Below are positions 24,072 to 34,602 of a stretch of DNA of 64,000 bases, one piece after another. The DNA lies in the NCBI RefSeq assembly GCF_014197135.1, contig NZ_JACIFA010000004.1:124001-188000 (forward strand). Direction: 5' to 3'. The notes under the pieces are model-generated. The model was given only the letters and a program-made list of their open reading frames with translations, was not told where the DNA came from and made no database searches. Positions within the stretch are counted from its first letter, which is position 1, and each line of letters begins with the position of its first letter. A program made the translations under genes and the position numbers. Source of the stretch: Sphingomonas zeae (lineage in GTDB: Bacteria > Pseudomonadota > Alphaproteobacteria > Sphingomonadales > Sphingomonadaceae).

Positions 24072-25100
24072 TCAGGCGCCGATGGCGTCTGATACGCTGG
24101 TGAAACCGTCGCGAGCGAGCAGCGCGTCGAGATCGGTCAGGATGCGCGCGGCCAGGCCGGGGCCTTGATAGACGAGCGCCGAATAGAGCTGGACCAGGCT
24201 CGCCCCGCTGCGGATGCGGGCATAGGCCTCCGCGCCGGAATCCACGCCGCCCGCTGCGATCAGGGGAAGCGCCGCGCCGGTCGCCTTGCGGAAATCGGCC
24301 AGTCGCGCCCGGGCGAGGGGGGCCAGGGGGCGACCCGACAGGCCGCCGGTTTCCTGGGCGTTGTCGCTTCGCACATCGGGGCGGGTGATGGTGGTGTTGC
24401 CGATGATGATCGCGTCCAGCCGGTTGTCGATCGCGGCGCGCGCGATCTCGTCGATCTGCGCGGGTTCGAGGTCGGGGGCGACCTTCAGGAACAGCGGCAC
24501 CGTGCCCGCGGCCTCGCGTGCGGCGGCCAGCAACTCCGCCAGCGCCGCGCCATGCTGCAAATCGCGCAGTCCCGGCGTGTTGGGACTGGAGATGTTGATC
24601 GTGACGTAATCGGCGATCGGCGCGGCATGGGCTACGCCGTGGCGATAATCGGCGATCCGGTCGACGGCGTCCTTGTTCGCGCCGACATTGATGCCCAGCA
24701 CGCCCTTGCGCCGGGCGGCCTTCGCTCGCGCCAGCCCGGCGTCCAGCCCGGCATTGTTGAAGCCATAGCGGTTGACCACGGCCCTGTCCTCGACCAGCCG
24801 GAACAGCCGGGGTTTGGGGTTGCCGGGCTGGGGCTTGGGCGTCAGCGTGCCGATCTCGACCATGCCGAAGCCCAGGCCGAAAAAGCCGTCGATCGCCTCG
24901 CCATTCTTGTCGACGCCTGCCGCCAGCCCCAGCGGGTTGGCGAAGTCGATCCCCGCCATCTTGGTCGCCAGACGCGGATAGCGCGCCGGATCGGCCCCCA
25001 GCGGCGCGCCCAGCGAACCCCAGCGCGACAGCATCGCCACCGTGAGACCATGGGCGCGCTCGGCATCGAGCGCGAAGAGGAGCGGGTGATAAAAGGCCAT
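24072..25100 (-). CDS. pyrD: Dihydroorotate dehydrogenase (quinone), class 2
   Basis: A 342-residue membrane-associated enzyme oxidising dihydroorotate to orotate in pyrimidine synthesis, passing electrons to ubiquinone. The N-terminal helical quinone-binding segment starts at MAFYHPLLFALDAERAHGLT. FMN and substrate motifs follow: ANPLGLAAGVDKNGEAI, RYGFNNAGLDAGL, NISSPNTPGLRDLQ (catalytic serine), IGNTTITRPDV and IAAGGVDSGAEAYARI. I chose ATG 25100 because the family starts here; the frame is open 105 bp further, but that stretch is a translation of a hairpin repeat. Confidence 0.96.
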   Translation of the reverse strand: MAFYHPLLFALDAERAHGLTVAMLSRWGSLGAPLGADPARYPRLATKMAGIDFANPLGLAAGVDKNGEAIDGFFGLGFGMVEIGTLTPKPQPGNPKPRLFRLVEDRAVVNRYGFNNAGLDAGLARAKAARRKGVLGINVGANKDAVDRIADYRHGVAHAAPIADYVTINISSPNTPGLRDLQHGAALAELLAAAREAAGTVPLFLKVAPDLEPAQIDEIARAAIDNRLDAIIIGNTTITRPDVRSDNAQETGGLSGRPLAPLARARLADFRKATGAALPLIAAGGVDSGAEAYARIRSGASLVQLYSALVYQGPGLAARILTDLDALLARDGFTSVSDAIGA

Positions 25101-25173
25101 GTCGGACCGGTTAGCGGATTGCCGGGAGAGGGGGAAGGTGGGTGGCTGTCGCTGCTTTCTTCCGCTTTTCTTT

Positions 25174-25210
25174 CTCCCCTCCCGCAGGCGGGAGGGGAGC
25201 GGCAAGATCA
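25174..25210. repeat. GC-rich hairpin, family A copy 3 (inverted)
   Basis: A perfect 12-bp stem (CTCCCCTCCCGC with GCGGGAGGGGAG) with an AG loop, followed by CGGCAAGATCA. It is the inverse of the TGATCTTGCCGCTCCCCT piece seen after hom and after hslU. It lies in the divergent gap between pyrD and the catalase-like gene. Confidence 0.8.
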
Positions 25211-25296
25211 GCGGGCTTGCGCCTTCGCCAAGTCAGGAACTCAAAGGAACGCTATCACCCAACATGGGTTGGTGGGGACCCACAGGGAGAGCCCCG

Positions 25297-26385
25297 ATGA
25301 AGACCCCCGTCGTATTCACCCCCCAGGTCGAAGACGTGAAGCCCGAGGAAGGCGACACCGTCGACCAGATGAAGCAGTCGTTCACGCATATCCTCGATAC
25401 GACTTCCAACGACTATGGCCACGGCGTCCGCGCGGTCCATGCCAAGGCGCATGGCATCATCCGGGGCAAGCTGAAGGTCCATGACAATTTGCCACCCGAA
25501 CTGGCGCAGGGGCTCTTTGCGCGAGGCGGCGAATATGACGCGGTCGGTCGTATCTCGACCAATCCGGGCGACATATTGGATGACGCCATCGGCCTGCCAC
25601 GCGGTTTCGCGCTCAAGGTCATCGGGGTCGAGGGCGACCGGTTGTCCGGCTCGGAGGGCGATGCGACGCAGGATTTCGTGATGGCCAACGCGCCGGTCTT
25701 CACCGCGCCGACGGCGGACGCCTTTGCCAAGAACCTGAAGATGCTTGCCGCGACCACCGACAGGATGGAGGGCGGAAAGAAGCTGCTGTCCGGCATATTG
25801 CGCGGGATCGAGGCGACACTGGAGACCGTCGGGATCGAAAGCCCGACGCTCCAGACGCTGGGCGGGGCCAAGCCGGTGCACCCGCTGGGCGAGACCTATT
25901 ACAGCCAGACGCCGTTCCGTTACGGCGCGCATATCGCCAAATTCTCGCTCGCGCCCGTCAGCCCCGCGCTGACCCAGTTGACCGGCGACACGGTGAACAC
26001 GCACGGCCGCCCGGATGCGCTGCGCGAGGTCGTGCGCGAGGTGATGATCGAGCAGGGCGGCCAGTGGGAACTGCGCGTTCAGCTCAACCACGATCTGGAA
26101 GCCATGCCGATCGAGGATGCCACCGCCGAGTGGAGCGAGGAGGACAGCCCCTACATCACCGTGGCGACCTTCACGGCGCCGCCCCAAATCAGTTGGCAGG
26201 ATGGTCAGACCAACGCGATCGACGATGCGCTGTCTTACAGCATCTGGCACGGCCTGGCCGCGCATCGACCGCTGGGCAATATCAACCGGGCGCGCAAGGA
26301 CACCTATCGTTTCTCGGCGGACTATCGGGGGCGGGTGAATGGCTGCCCGATGCACGAGCCGCGCGAAATGGCCGAATTGCCGTGA
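25297..26385 (+). CDS. Catalase-like heme protein
   Basis: A 362-residue protein of the short catalase-related family, smaller than true catalases (about 480 or more). Recognisable blocks are VRAVHAKAHGIIRGKLKVHD, where the histidine corresponds to the distal catalase histidine, RISTNPGDILDDAIG and PRGFALKVIGVEGD, which resemble the catalase core. A late block reads HRPLGNINRARKDTYRF. A proximal tyrosine cannot be confirmed by eye. Such proteins may act on peroxides or lipid hydroperoxides. ATG 25297 follows AGGGAGA; the upstream open frame comes from the repeat. Confidence 0.8.
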   Translation: MKTPVVFTPQVEDVKPEEGDTVDQMKQSFTHILDTTSNDYGHGVRAVHAKAHGIIRGKLKVHDNLPPELAQGLFARGGEYDAVGRISTNPGDILDDAIGLPRGFALKVIGVEGDRLSGSEGDATQDFVMANAPVFTAPTADAFAKNLKMLAATTDRMEGGKKLLSGILRGIEATLETVGIESPTLQTLGGAKPVHPLGETYYSQTPFRYGAHIAKFSLAPVSPALTQLTGDTVNTHGRPDALREVVREVMIEQGGQWELRVQLNHDLEAMPIEDATAEWSEEDSPYITVATFTAPPQISWQDGQTNAIDDALSYSIWHGLAAHRPLGNINRARKDTYRFSADYRGRVNGCPMHEPREMAELP

Positions 26386-26413
26386 CGGGGACGGACGCGC
26401 TAGGACCGGCAGC

Positions 26414-27187
26414 ATGATCCGCCTCTTTCATGTCAGCGATGTGCATTTCGGTGCCGAGGACCCCGCCGCGCTCGCCTGGTTCGCCGAGCGGGTCGCGGAG
26501 GAGAAACCGCATGCGGTCATCATGACCGGCGACCTGACCATGCGCGCCACCAAGCGCGAGTTTCAGGCGGGCGGTGCATGGCTGCAATCGCTGGGCGTGC
26601 CGGTGACGGTCGAGGTCGGCAATCACGACATCCCCTATTATTGGGATCCGTTCCGACGGCTGTTCGCGCCATATCAGCGCTATGCCGCGATCGAACGGAT
26701 GATCGAGAAGCCGCTCGACCTGCCCGGCGTGACGGTGGTGCCGCTCAAGACGACGGCGCGCGCCCAGTGGCGGTGGAACTGGTCGAAGGGGCGGGTCAGC
26801 CTCGGCTCGCTCCGGCGTGCACTGGCGCTGATCGAGGCCGCGCCCAAGGACCATCTGATCCTGGTCGCTGCGCATCACCCGCTGATCGAGGGCGGGACCA
26901 AGGGGACCGCCAAGACCCGCAACGGCGATGCGGCGCTCACGCAATTGGCGGCGGCGGGGGCTCATGCGGTGCTGAGCGGCCATGTCCATGATCCGTTCGA
27001 CGTGCCGGTCGACCGCAATGGCTGGATCATCCGCATGGTCGGCGCAGGCACCCTGTCGAAGCGCACGCGCAAGACGCCGCCCGCATTCAACGAACTTCGG
27101 ATCGAAGGGCAGGGATTCGAGACGCTGGTCCGCCGATTCGGCGAAACCGCGCCGCATGTGATTACCGAGGATATGCGCACGGGGTGA
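26414..27187 (+). CDS. Metallophosphoesterase
   Basis: A 257-residue calcineurin-like phosphoesterase of the type often annotated as a cyclic-nucleotide or 3',5'-phosphodiesterase-like protein. The five metal-binding motifs are in order: HVSDVHFG (near residue 8), MTGDLTMR (40), VEVGNHDIPYY (75), VAAHHPLIEG (155) and LSGHVHDPFDV (190). It uses a two-metal centre to cleave a phosphoester; the substrate is not evident. It begins 28 bp after the catalase-like gene on the same strand, so co-transcription is likely. Confidence 0.9.
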   Translation: MIRLFHVSDVHFGAEDPAALAWFAERVAEEKPHAVIMTGDLTMRATKREFQAGGAWLQSLGVPVTVEVGNHDIPYYWDPFRRLFAPYQRYAAIERMIEKPLDLPGVTVVPLKTTARAQWRWNWSKGRVSLGSLRRALALIEAAPKDHLILVAAHHPLIEGGTKGTAKTRNGDAALTQLAAAGAHAVLSGHVHDPFDVPVDRNGWIIRMVGAGTLSKRTRKTPPAFNELRIEGQGFETLVRRFGETAPHVITEDMRTG

Positions 27188-27275
27188 TCGGCCGTGTCGA
27201 TTCCATCGGAAACTGGCGGGCAGAGCTGCGGCGTAGCACGCACGCCGGCCCCGGTGTCCGCCGTCCGGGACGCTT

Positions 27276-27476
27276 TGGATCAGCGTGAGATAGCGGGTCG
27301 GGGGCCTCGCGCATGCTGTCGAGTTCGGCTCTGCAGCGCGCGATCAGCGCGGCATCGAGCCTGTCGTTCCTGGCCGGTTTCAGGCAGAACAGGGCAAGGC
27401 GCGGACTTGGCGCGGTTGCGCCGCCACCGCCCTGTTCGTACTGGCCCAAGGCCTCCAGCCCGATACCCATGAGGAC
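27276..27476 (-). pseudogene. Eroded IS110-family transposase fragment
   Basis: Minus-strand translation gives GIGLEALGQYEQ followed by PSPRLALF and KPARNDRLDAALIARC. This matches the IS110 order GLEATGGYE, NPR, and (A)K(T/N)DRxDAxxIA from the end of the N-terminal DEDD domain. No start, no C-terminal transposase domain and no ends of the element are visible, and the spacing between motifs is shortened, so only a decayed piece remains. The rest of the 531-bp gap (27188-27718) shows no gene. Confidence 0.55.
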
Positions 27477-27718
27477 CCGGTGGAGTGGCGGCCGCGGTCC
27501 GGCTGAGCTGCGTTCCCTTGCGGAATCGGATGAACCCGATCCGGCCGCCGGGCCAGGGATGGCGACTCCTGACCCGGTACTGCATCCTCCGCGGCCACCA
27601 TATGACGCCACATCGATAAGACGAGGCTGAACGGGGGTTGGGAGTCGGTCGGGAAGTGGCGTGGATAGCCGAACCCGCCTTTTCCCCCTGACCAATGCGG
27701 CCTAAAGCCCGGAGGGTG

Positions 27719-28747
27719 ATGGAAATACCGGCCCCCCTCCGCCTGCGCATCGATCGCGATGCGCTTGTCTCCAACTGGCAGGCGCTCGATCGGCTCAGCG
27801 GGGCGGCGGCGTGCGGCGCGGCGGTCAAGGCCAATGGCTATGGCCTGGGCGCGTCGCTGGTCGCCGAGACGTTGGTACGGGCCGGGTGCCGCGACTTTTT
27901 CGTCGCCAGCTGGGCCGAGGCGCAGGCGCTGGCGCCGCTAGGGCTCACGCTGTCCGTCCTGCACGGCTTGCGTGCCGAGGACGTTCCTGCCGCCAGGGCC
28001 GGTTTGGCCCGCCCGGTGCTCAACACGCCTGAACAGATCGGACGCTGGCGGGATAGTGGCGGCGGGGCCTGCGATGTCATGGTCGATACCGGCATGAACC
28101 GGCTGGGAGTATCGGTAGAGGCGGTACAGGGCGGCCTGCTCGACGGTTTGACGATCGAGACGTTGATCAGCCACCTCGCCTGCGCCGATGAGGATGTCGC
28201 GATGAACGCGCGGCAGCGGGCGGCCTTTGCCAGCCTGGCCGGGCGCACCGACGCCAGGCGGATGAGCCTTGCCAATTCCGCGGGGATCGGGCTGGGGGCC
28301 GGTTATCATTTCGACCTGACCCGGCCGGGCCTGGCCCTTTATGGTGGCATACCGCGCCCCGACATGGCTGAGCTTCTCCGCCAGGTCGCTTTTCCCGAGG
28401 CGCAGATCCTGCAGCGCCGCCACGTGCCCGCGGGCGAGACGGTCGGTTACAACGCCACCTGGACCGCGCCCGCCGATACCGAGGTGGCGATCCTGAACCT
28501 GGGCTATGCCGATGGCTATCGTCGCGCGCTGTCCGGCCTGGGCGCAGCGGTGGTGGACGGCGTGAGACTGCCGGTGCTGGGTCGGGTGTCGATGGATTTG
28601 CTCGCCATCGACGTCACCGTGCGCCCCGACCTTGCCGAAGGCGACTGGTTGACCATGGGCTATGACCTGGCGACCGCGTCGGCCGCATCGGGCGTGTCGC
28701 AGTACGAACTGCTGACCGGATTAGGGCGGCGGTTCGGTCGGGGGTGA
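27719..28747 (+). CDS. alr: Alanine racemase
   Basis: A 342-residue PLP enzyme converting L-alanine to D-alanine for peptidoglycan. The PLP lysine is in CGAAVKANGYGLG (near residue 35). The catalytic tyrosine of the C-terminal beta domain falls in the GETVGYNATW region (near 240), and GRVSMDLLAIDV follows. It is slightly shorter than the usual 360 residues but complete. ATG 27719 is only 2 bases after GGAGGG; GTG 27716 is an alternative, so the exact start is uncertain. The gene is convergent with the TonB receptor. Confidence 0.93.
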   Translation: MEIPAPLRLRIDRDALVSNWQALDRLSGAAACGAAVKANGYGLGASLVAETLVRAGCRDFFVASWAEAQALAPLGLTLSVLHGLRAEDVPAARAGLARPVLNTPEQIGRWRDSGGGACDVMVDTGMNRLGVSVEAVQGGLLDGLTIETLISHLACADEDVAMNARQRAAFASLAGRTDARRMSLANSAGIGLGAGYHFDLTRPGLALYGGIPRPDMAELLRQVAFPEAQILQRRHVPAGETVGYNATWTAPADTEVAILNLGYADGYRRALSGLGAAVVDGVRLPVLGRVSMDLLAIDVTVRPDLAEGDWLTMGYDLATASAASGVSQYELLTGLGRRFGRG

Positions 28748-28771
28748 TCCCGCTTTTCAAAATGACGCGCG

Positions 28772-28804
28772 CATAAAAAAGGGCCGACAGTTTCCTGTCG
28801 GCCC
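28772..28804 (-). terminator. Rho-independent terminator of the TonB receptor gene
   Basis: A perfect 10-bp stem (GGGCCGACAG with CTGTCGGCCC) and a TTTC loop, followed on the minus strand by a T-run, 18 bases past the receptor stop. On the plus strand it lies after alr but lacks a T-run there. Confidence 0.9.
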
Positions 28805-28821
28805 GAGGGTAAGTTTGTGTC

Positions 28822-31800
28822 TTAGAAGCGCGCCTGGAAGCCCGCATAGAATTTGCGACCCAGCGGCTCGAAGATGCCGCTGCCCGCGCCGATGCCACTG
28901 GCACCCAACGGCGGCAGGCGATCGGTCACGTTGTCGACGCCCAAGTAGAAGTTGGTGAACTTCGTGATGTTCACGCCGAACTTCAGATCCATGTAGAAGA
29001 CATCCGGATAGAAGGGGATGTCATAGTCATCCATGTTCTGGGGCTCGCGACCCTGGAAGGTCGTGTGGTTCTCGATCGCACCCACCGATTGCTTGGTCAG
29101 GTAGCGCATCTGGACGTTGGCGAAGACCGTGCCAAAGTCGGCGCCGATGTTCCAGTTCACCTGATCGCGCGGCGCTCCCAGTTCACCGACCACGGTGTCA
29201 GCATAGCCCGGCTGCGTCGGATCGATGAACGAGTCGTTCTGCAAGACGTGGGTATAGATGATGTGATTGGTCAGCAACACGTTGCCGATGCGCTTGTCAT
29301 AATTCAGCGCAAAATCGATGCCGCGGACCTGCAGCTTTGCATAGTTCAGCAGGGTCTGCCGAAGGCTGCCCTCGATGATGCGATAGGCTTCTTCGCCGTT
29401 CGGTCCGGTCTGACCAGCGGGGACGCGCTGGAACAACTGGCAGAACTGATTGCCGGCCGTAGGCGAATCGTAGCACGAATTGATGATCCCTTGCGCGCTC
29501 GGCGCGGTGATCACGTCATTGACCTTAATGTTGTAATAGTCCGCCGAGATCGACAAGCCCGGGATGAACGACGGCTGGAACTGTACACCATAAGTGTAGG
29601 AGTCCGACTTTTCGACATTCAGATCCGGGTTGCCGCCGCTGAGGATTTCCAGCGTCTGGGCATAGACATAGTCATAAGTGGACGGAATGCCAGCCGCAGC
29701 GCAGTTGGCGGCACGGTACTGCGTGCCACCCGCGATGTTACGCGCGGAGCAGGGATCGCCGACGCTGGCGAAATTCTGCGACTGCGGCGAATAGAGATCC
29801 GCCAGGTTGGGCGCACGGACCGAACGCGAATAGTTCGCACGGAACCGCAGGTCGCGCACCGGCGCCCAGACCACGTTGCCGCTATAAGCCCAGACCGTGC
29901 CGGCCGATCCCTTATAGTCAGACACGCGCGCTGCGCCGTCGACCGCCAACTGCTGGATCAGCGGCAGATCCTTAAGCAGCGGAATACGGACTTCGCCGAA
30001 CGCTTCCTTTACCTCGAACGACGGCGGCGCGAACTTCGCGATGGCGTTGTAGAAGGTATAGCCCTGCTCGACCAAAGGATCCTGCTGATAGAAGGCGGTC
30101 TCGCGACGATATTCACCGCCCAGCGAGAATCCGACATCGCCACCCGGCAGGGTGAACAGCTGGCTGAGATCGCCGCTAATATAACCCATCACGTCCAGCT
30201 GGGTAATCTTGCCGCGGGATACGGTGTCGGTCAGCACATAGTTCTTGGCGGCTTGCGACACGCTGCCCACGCCGAACGGATTAAGCGGCTGACAGGCGGC
30301 GATGTCGGCGGCCAGGGTCGCCGCATTGCCGGTGATGTCGTCATAGGCTCGGCTTGGGTCGATCTGCGATCCGCAGACGATCTGTCCCGACGAATTGCGC
30401 ACTGCGTCGAGCGCCAGCAGGGCACGTTGCGTGTTCAAATTGCCGAGCACCTTGGTCCGTTCGTTGAACTGACCATAGTTGACCGACAGTTCGTAGTTCC
30501 AGTCGTCGTTGAAGTCGCCGCGAACGCCGCCGACGATGCGGAAGGTTTCACGACGCGCCTCTTCGGTGCGGACGCCCAGATCGGTCAGGTTCTTGCGGAG
30601 AATGAAGCGATAGGAACCGCTGTTGATCGCATTGACCGTATTGGCCTGAACCTGCGCTGCTGTCAGCGTCGAGGTCGCCTGGAAACGCTGGCCGTTGGTC
30701 GGGTTGAAGCCCGCATTGGCGAGCCCCAGCGCCTGCGCCGTCAGTGTAGCGCGCGCATCGGCGCTTAGGAACGGGTTGTCCAGACGCGGACGCTCATAGA
30801 AGGCGTCGAGGGTGCTGCCGGTGAAGAACGCCGGCCCCGACGAACCCTGGCCAAGCGAGTCGGTGCGCGAATATTTCGCCTCGATAAAGGGGACGAACGC
30901 GTCGCTGACCGTGAAGTGGCCGATCAGATTGGCCGAATAGCGATCCAAACGCGGCAGGATCTGCAACAACTGGCCCTCACGACGGGTGTCGCCATTGCCG
31001 CCGATGAACGCGCCGGTCGGCGTGCTGCTGGCCGAGATCGGGTTGGCTGCCGTGCCGCTGCCGATCGTGGTGCCCAGGCCAACGCGCGAGCCTGTCTGCG
31101 CCGCCAGGCTGCCGCCCGGCTGGAACAGATAATTGCAGGTGAAGGGCCGACCCGCATTGCCGAACGCGGCAGTGGGGGTGTTGTCGCGTCCGCAAGCTCC
31201 GCTCGGGCTCGCGAAGGCGACGGTGCCGCCTGCCGAGAATGTGCCGACGCGAACGTCGCGGAAGAAGACGGAATCAGGGATGCCGTCATAGTTGATGAAC
31301 CGCTGTCCGGCGGCGCGGCCCGCCGCGTCCGAATCGACCGCCACGAAGCCATCGGTCTGACGCAGATAGTCGCGTTGCGAGGCGTAAAGTTCGTTCTGAT
31401 GCGAATATTCCAGGTTCACCGCGATGTTGCCGCGGCCCTCGGCGAAGTTCTTGCCTCCGAGGACGCTGGTGAAATAGCTGCCCGCATCGCCGCGCGAGCT
31501 GACCGCGCCCTGGCCACGGACTTGGAGCCCTTCGAAATCGTCGCGCAGGATGAAGTTGACGACACCCGCCAACGCGTCCGAGCCATAGGTAGCCGAGTTG
31601 CCGCCGGTTACCAGATCGACGCTCTTGATGAGGTCGGTCGGGATGGTGTTGATGTCGACCGACACCGCGTTGACCAGGATGTCCGAACCGACGTGACGGC
31701 GGCCGTTGACCAATACCAAGGTACGCTGCGTGCCCAGACCGCGCAGATCGAGCAGGTTGAGGCCGGCAGTGCCGAGGAAGCGCGTCGAATTTGCCTGGCT

Positions 31801-32133
31801 GTAGGTGCTTTGGAGCTGAGGCAAGTCGTTCAGCACGTCACCGATCGCGGTACGGGCGGTCACGCCCAATTCGGCCGCGGTCAGGGTCGTGATCGGAACT
31901 GGTGACTCGTCATTGGGACGACGGATGCGCGAGCCCGTCACGACCACATCACGGTTCGCGGCGTCCTGCTCGTTTGCCTGGGCATCGCTGTTGGGGTTAT
32001 TCGAATCGACGGTCTGACCACCGATAGTGGGGTCGGCAGCCTGAGCGTCCGAGGTCGTTTGTGCATTCGCGGGAAAGGCGAGAGCCAGGGTGCTGGCGAG
32101 CGCCGACACACCCAAAAGTGCCCGAAATTTCAT
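28822..32133 (-). CDS. TonB-dependent receptor
   Basis: A 1103-residue outer-membrane active transporter. A signal peptide (cut near residue 25, FPANA) is followed by a glutamine/asparagine-rich linker with the likely TonB box in DVVVTGSRIRR, a plug domain (about 65-190; VLVNGRRHVGSD, IKSVDLVTGGNSATYGSDAL) and a 22-strand barrel ending in GRKFYAGFQARF with terminal phenylalanine. It resembles the large sphingomonad receptors used for polysaccharide, peptide or iron-complex uptake; the ligand is not clear, and no partner hydrolases lie nearby. The upstream gap contains a perfect 13-bp palindrome. Confidence 0.95.
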   Translation of the reverse strand: MKFRALLGVSALASTLALAFPANAQTTSDAQAADPTIGGQTVDSNNPNSDAQANEQDAANRDVVVTGSRIRRPNDESPVPITTLTAAELGVTARTAIGDVLNDLPQLQSTYSQANSTRFLGTAGLNLLDLRGLGTQRTLVLVNGRRHVGSDILVNAVSVDINTIPTDLIKSVDLVTGGNSATYGSDALAGVVNFILRDDFEGLQVRGQGAVSSRGDAGSYFTSVLGGKNFAEGRGNIAVNLEYSHQNELYASQRDYLRQTDGFVAVDSDAAGRAAGQRFINYDGIPDSVFFRDVRVGTFSAGGTVAFASPSGACGRDNTPTAAFGNAGRPFTCNYLFQPGGSLAAQTGSRVGLGTTIGSGTAANPISASSTPTGAFIGGNGDTRREGQLLQILPRLDRYSANLIGHFTVSDAFVPFIEAKYSRTDSLGQGSSGPAFFTGSTLDAFYERPRLDNPFLSADARATLTAQALGLANAGFNPTNGQRFQATSTLTAAQVQANTVNAINSGSYRFILRKNLTDLGVRTEEARRETFRIVGGVRGDFNDDWNYELSVNYGQFNERTKVLGNLNTQRALLALDAVRNSSGQIVCGSQIDPSRAYDDITGNAATLAADIAACQPLNPFGVGSVSQAAKNYVLTDTVSRGKITQLDVMGYISGDLSQLFTLPGGDVGFSLGGEYRRETAFYQQDPLVEQGYTFYNAIAKFAPPSFEVKEAFGEVRIPLLKDLPLIQQLAVDGAARVSDYKGSAGTVWAYSGNVVWAPVRDLRFRANYSRSVRAPNLADLYSPQSQNFASVGDPCSARNIAGGTQYRAANCAAAGIPSTYDYVYAQTLEILSGGNPDLNVEKSDSYTYGVQFQPSFIPGLSISADYYNIKVNDVITAPSAQGIINSCYDSPTAGNQFCQLFQRVPAGQTGPNGEEAYRIIEGSLRQTLLNYAKLQVRGIDFALNYDKRIGNVLLTNHIIYTHVLQNDSFIDPTQPGYADTVVGELGAPRDQVNWNIGADFGTVFANVQMRYLTKQSVGAIENHTTFQGREPQNMDDYDIPFYPDVFYMDLKFGVNITKFTNFYLGVDNVTDRLPPLGASGIGAGSGIFEPLGRKFYAGFQARF

Positions 32134-32246
32134 TTAGGTTTACCCCCTTATATCCGGACTTTTATGTCCGTTCATCCAAGGGAAAGAAATTTTGAGCGCC
32201 AAGACAAGCGTATGTAGAACACGAGATGAAAAAAAGGTCAGGCTTG

Positions 32247-32282
32247 TTGCAGGGATGTGACACGTTCGACACATCCCTGCAA
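32247..32282 (-). terminator. Hairpin after phaA, upstream of the TonB receptor
   Basis: A perfect 13-bp inverted repeat (TTGCAGGGATGTG and CACATCCCTGCAA) with a 10-base loop. On the minus strand a T-rich run follows after about 10 bases, consistent with termination after phaA. Its position 114-149 bp before the receptor start also makes it a possible operator. Confidence 0.55.
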
Positions 32283-32321
32283 TATAACGGTTAAGCGTGA
32301 AATTTTCGAAAAGTGGCGTGT

Positions 32322-33494
<1,173 letters not shown>

Positions 33495-33516
33495 GAAGGC
33501 TCCTTTAGGTTCGCGT

Positions 33517-34587
33517 CTATCTAGGTGGTGGGAGGGCGGTGATCCAGTCGGCGAGCGGCTGCCAGAGCTGTTGCTCCGCACGGCCGCCGACGACCATGCC
33601 GACATGGCCGGAGCCCCCCGCTCGTCGATCGGACAGGCCGATGGCGGTGGCGGCGGGAACGATCCGGTCGGCGGTGGCGATGAACTCGACGCTAGGGGCG
33701 TCGCATTGCGAGGGTGTGACGGTCGCCCCCGCGACGCGCCATTGCCCCTGACCAGGACGATCTTCGGCGATCAGGTCTTCGAACAGCTCGCGGCCAAAGG
33801 CGTGGGGCAGGGGGGCGCCTTGGTTCGCCCAGTCCTCCAACTGGATAAACCGGCGCGCTGCCTCGCTGCGGGGATCGAGATCGGCGAAGGCCGCATATTT
33901 GGCGACGGTGCGCGCGGGATCGAGCCGCCAGAAGCCTGCCTGCAATGCCTCCATCGGGACCAGGCCCAGCGCTTCGGAGGTCGGTTTGATGGTCGCCCAT
34001 TGCGCGGCCATCGCGGCGCGAGCCTCCTCGCCATAGCCCGTGAAGTGCCAGGGCGCGGCAATGGCGGCGAGCCCCGCGACCCTGCTGCGCGCCGCCGCCG
34101 CCACGGCCAGCGTGCCGCCCAGACAATAGCCGACCAGCACGGGCGGCTGCGGAAATGTCGCGATCAAGGGCATCAGGAAGCGCTCGACATGCGCCGCCAC
34201 ATCAAGGTTGCGGTCCTTCACGCCCGGCGTGCCCCAGTCGATCAGCCAGGGATGAAAGCCTCGTCCGCCTAGCCAACGGATCAGGGAGCGGTCGCGAGAG
34301 ATGTCGAGGATCGACGGTGGATTGATCAGTGAGGGGATGAACAGCACCGGCCGCCCGTCACCCCCGCCATCGCGCAAGCGCACCCGGCCGCGCCGCCGCC
34401 GGACAGGGAGCGCACGCATCGGCCGCTCGCGCTTTGCTTTCTGAAACCGGACCAGCCCCGCCAGCGCCCGTCGCGCGAGTTCAGGATTTTCCGCGGCTTC
34501 GCTGCGCAGCATCGCCAGGAACAGCGGCAAGGGTCGCGGACCATGTTGCGATGCGAAATCCAAGGCGTTAGGCTGCGGCAAAACCAT
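33517..34587 (-). CDS. phaC: PHA synthase-like alpha/beta hydrolase
   Basis: A 356-residue alpha/beta-fold protein of the polyhydroxyalkanoate synthase group. The nucleophile is a cysteine in [12 protein letters not shown], the PhaC-type lipase box, with aspartate in [11 protein letters not shown] and histidine in [11 protein letters not shown]. The length is that of class III PhaC rather than class I (about 590), although no PhaE partner is visible. The thiolase downstream and phaR upstream support a role in PHA synthesis. Start 34587 leaves only 15 bp to the divergent phaR start; a later start (34512) is possible. Confidence 0.85.
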   Translation of the reverse strand: MVLPQPNALDFASQHGPRPLPLFLAMLRSEAAENPELARRALAGLVRFQKAKRERPMRALPVRRRRGRVRLRDGGGDGRPVLFIPSLINPPSILDISRDRSLIRWLGGRGFHPWLIDWGTPGVKDRNLDVAAHVERFLMPLIATFPQPPVLVGYCLGGTLAVAAAARSRVAGLAAIAAPWHFTGYGEEARAAMAAQWATIKPTSEALGLVPMEALQAGFWRLDPARTVAKYAAFADLDPRSEAARRFIQLEDWANQGAPLPHAFGRELFEDLIAEDRPGQGQWRVAGATVTPSQCDAPSVEFIATADRIVPAATAIGLSDRRAGGSGHVGMVVGGRAEQQLWQPLADWITALPPPR

Positions 34588-34602
34588 GAAAGGCGGGGGT
34601 CC

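Noticed and set aside
25101..25205. N-terminal extension of pyrD
   Set aside because: The extra codons translate a GC-rich hairpin repeat, and the quinone-binding helix of the family begins at ATG 25100.
27162..27695. 177-codon frame on the minus strand as a functional gene
   Set aside because: Only the middle resembles an IS110 transposase; the rest is low-complexity proline/glycine/serine sequence without a start or a domain, so it is treated as an eroded fragment.
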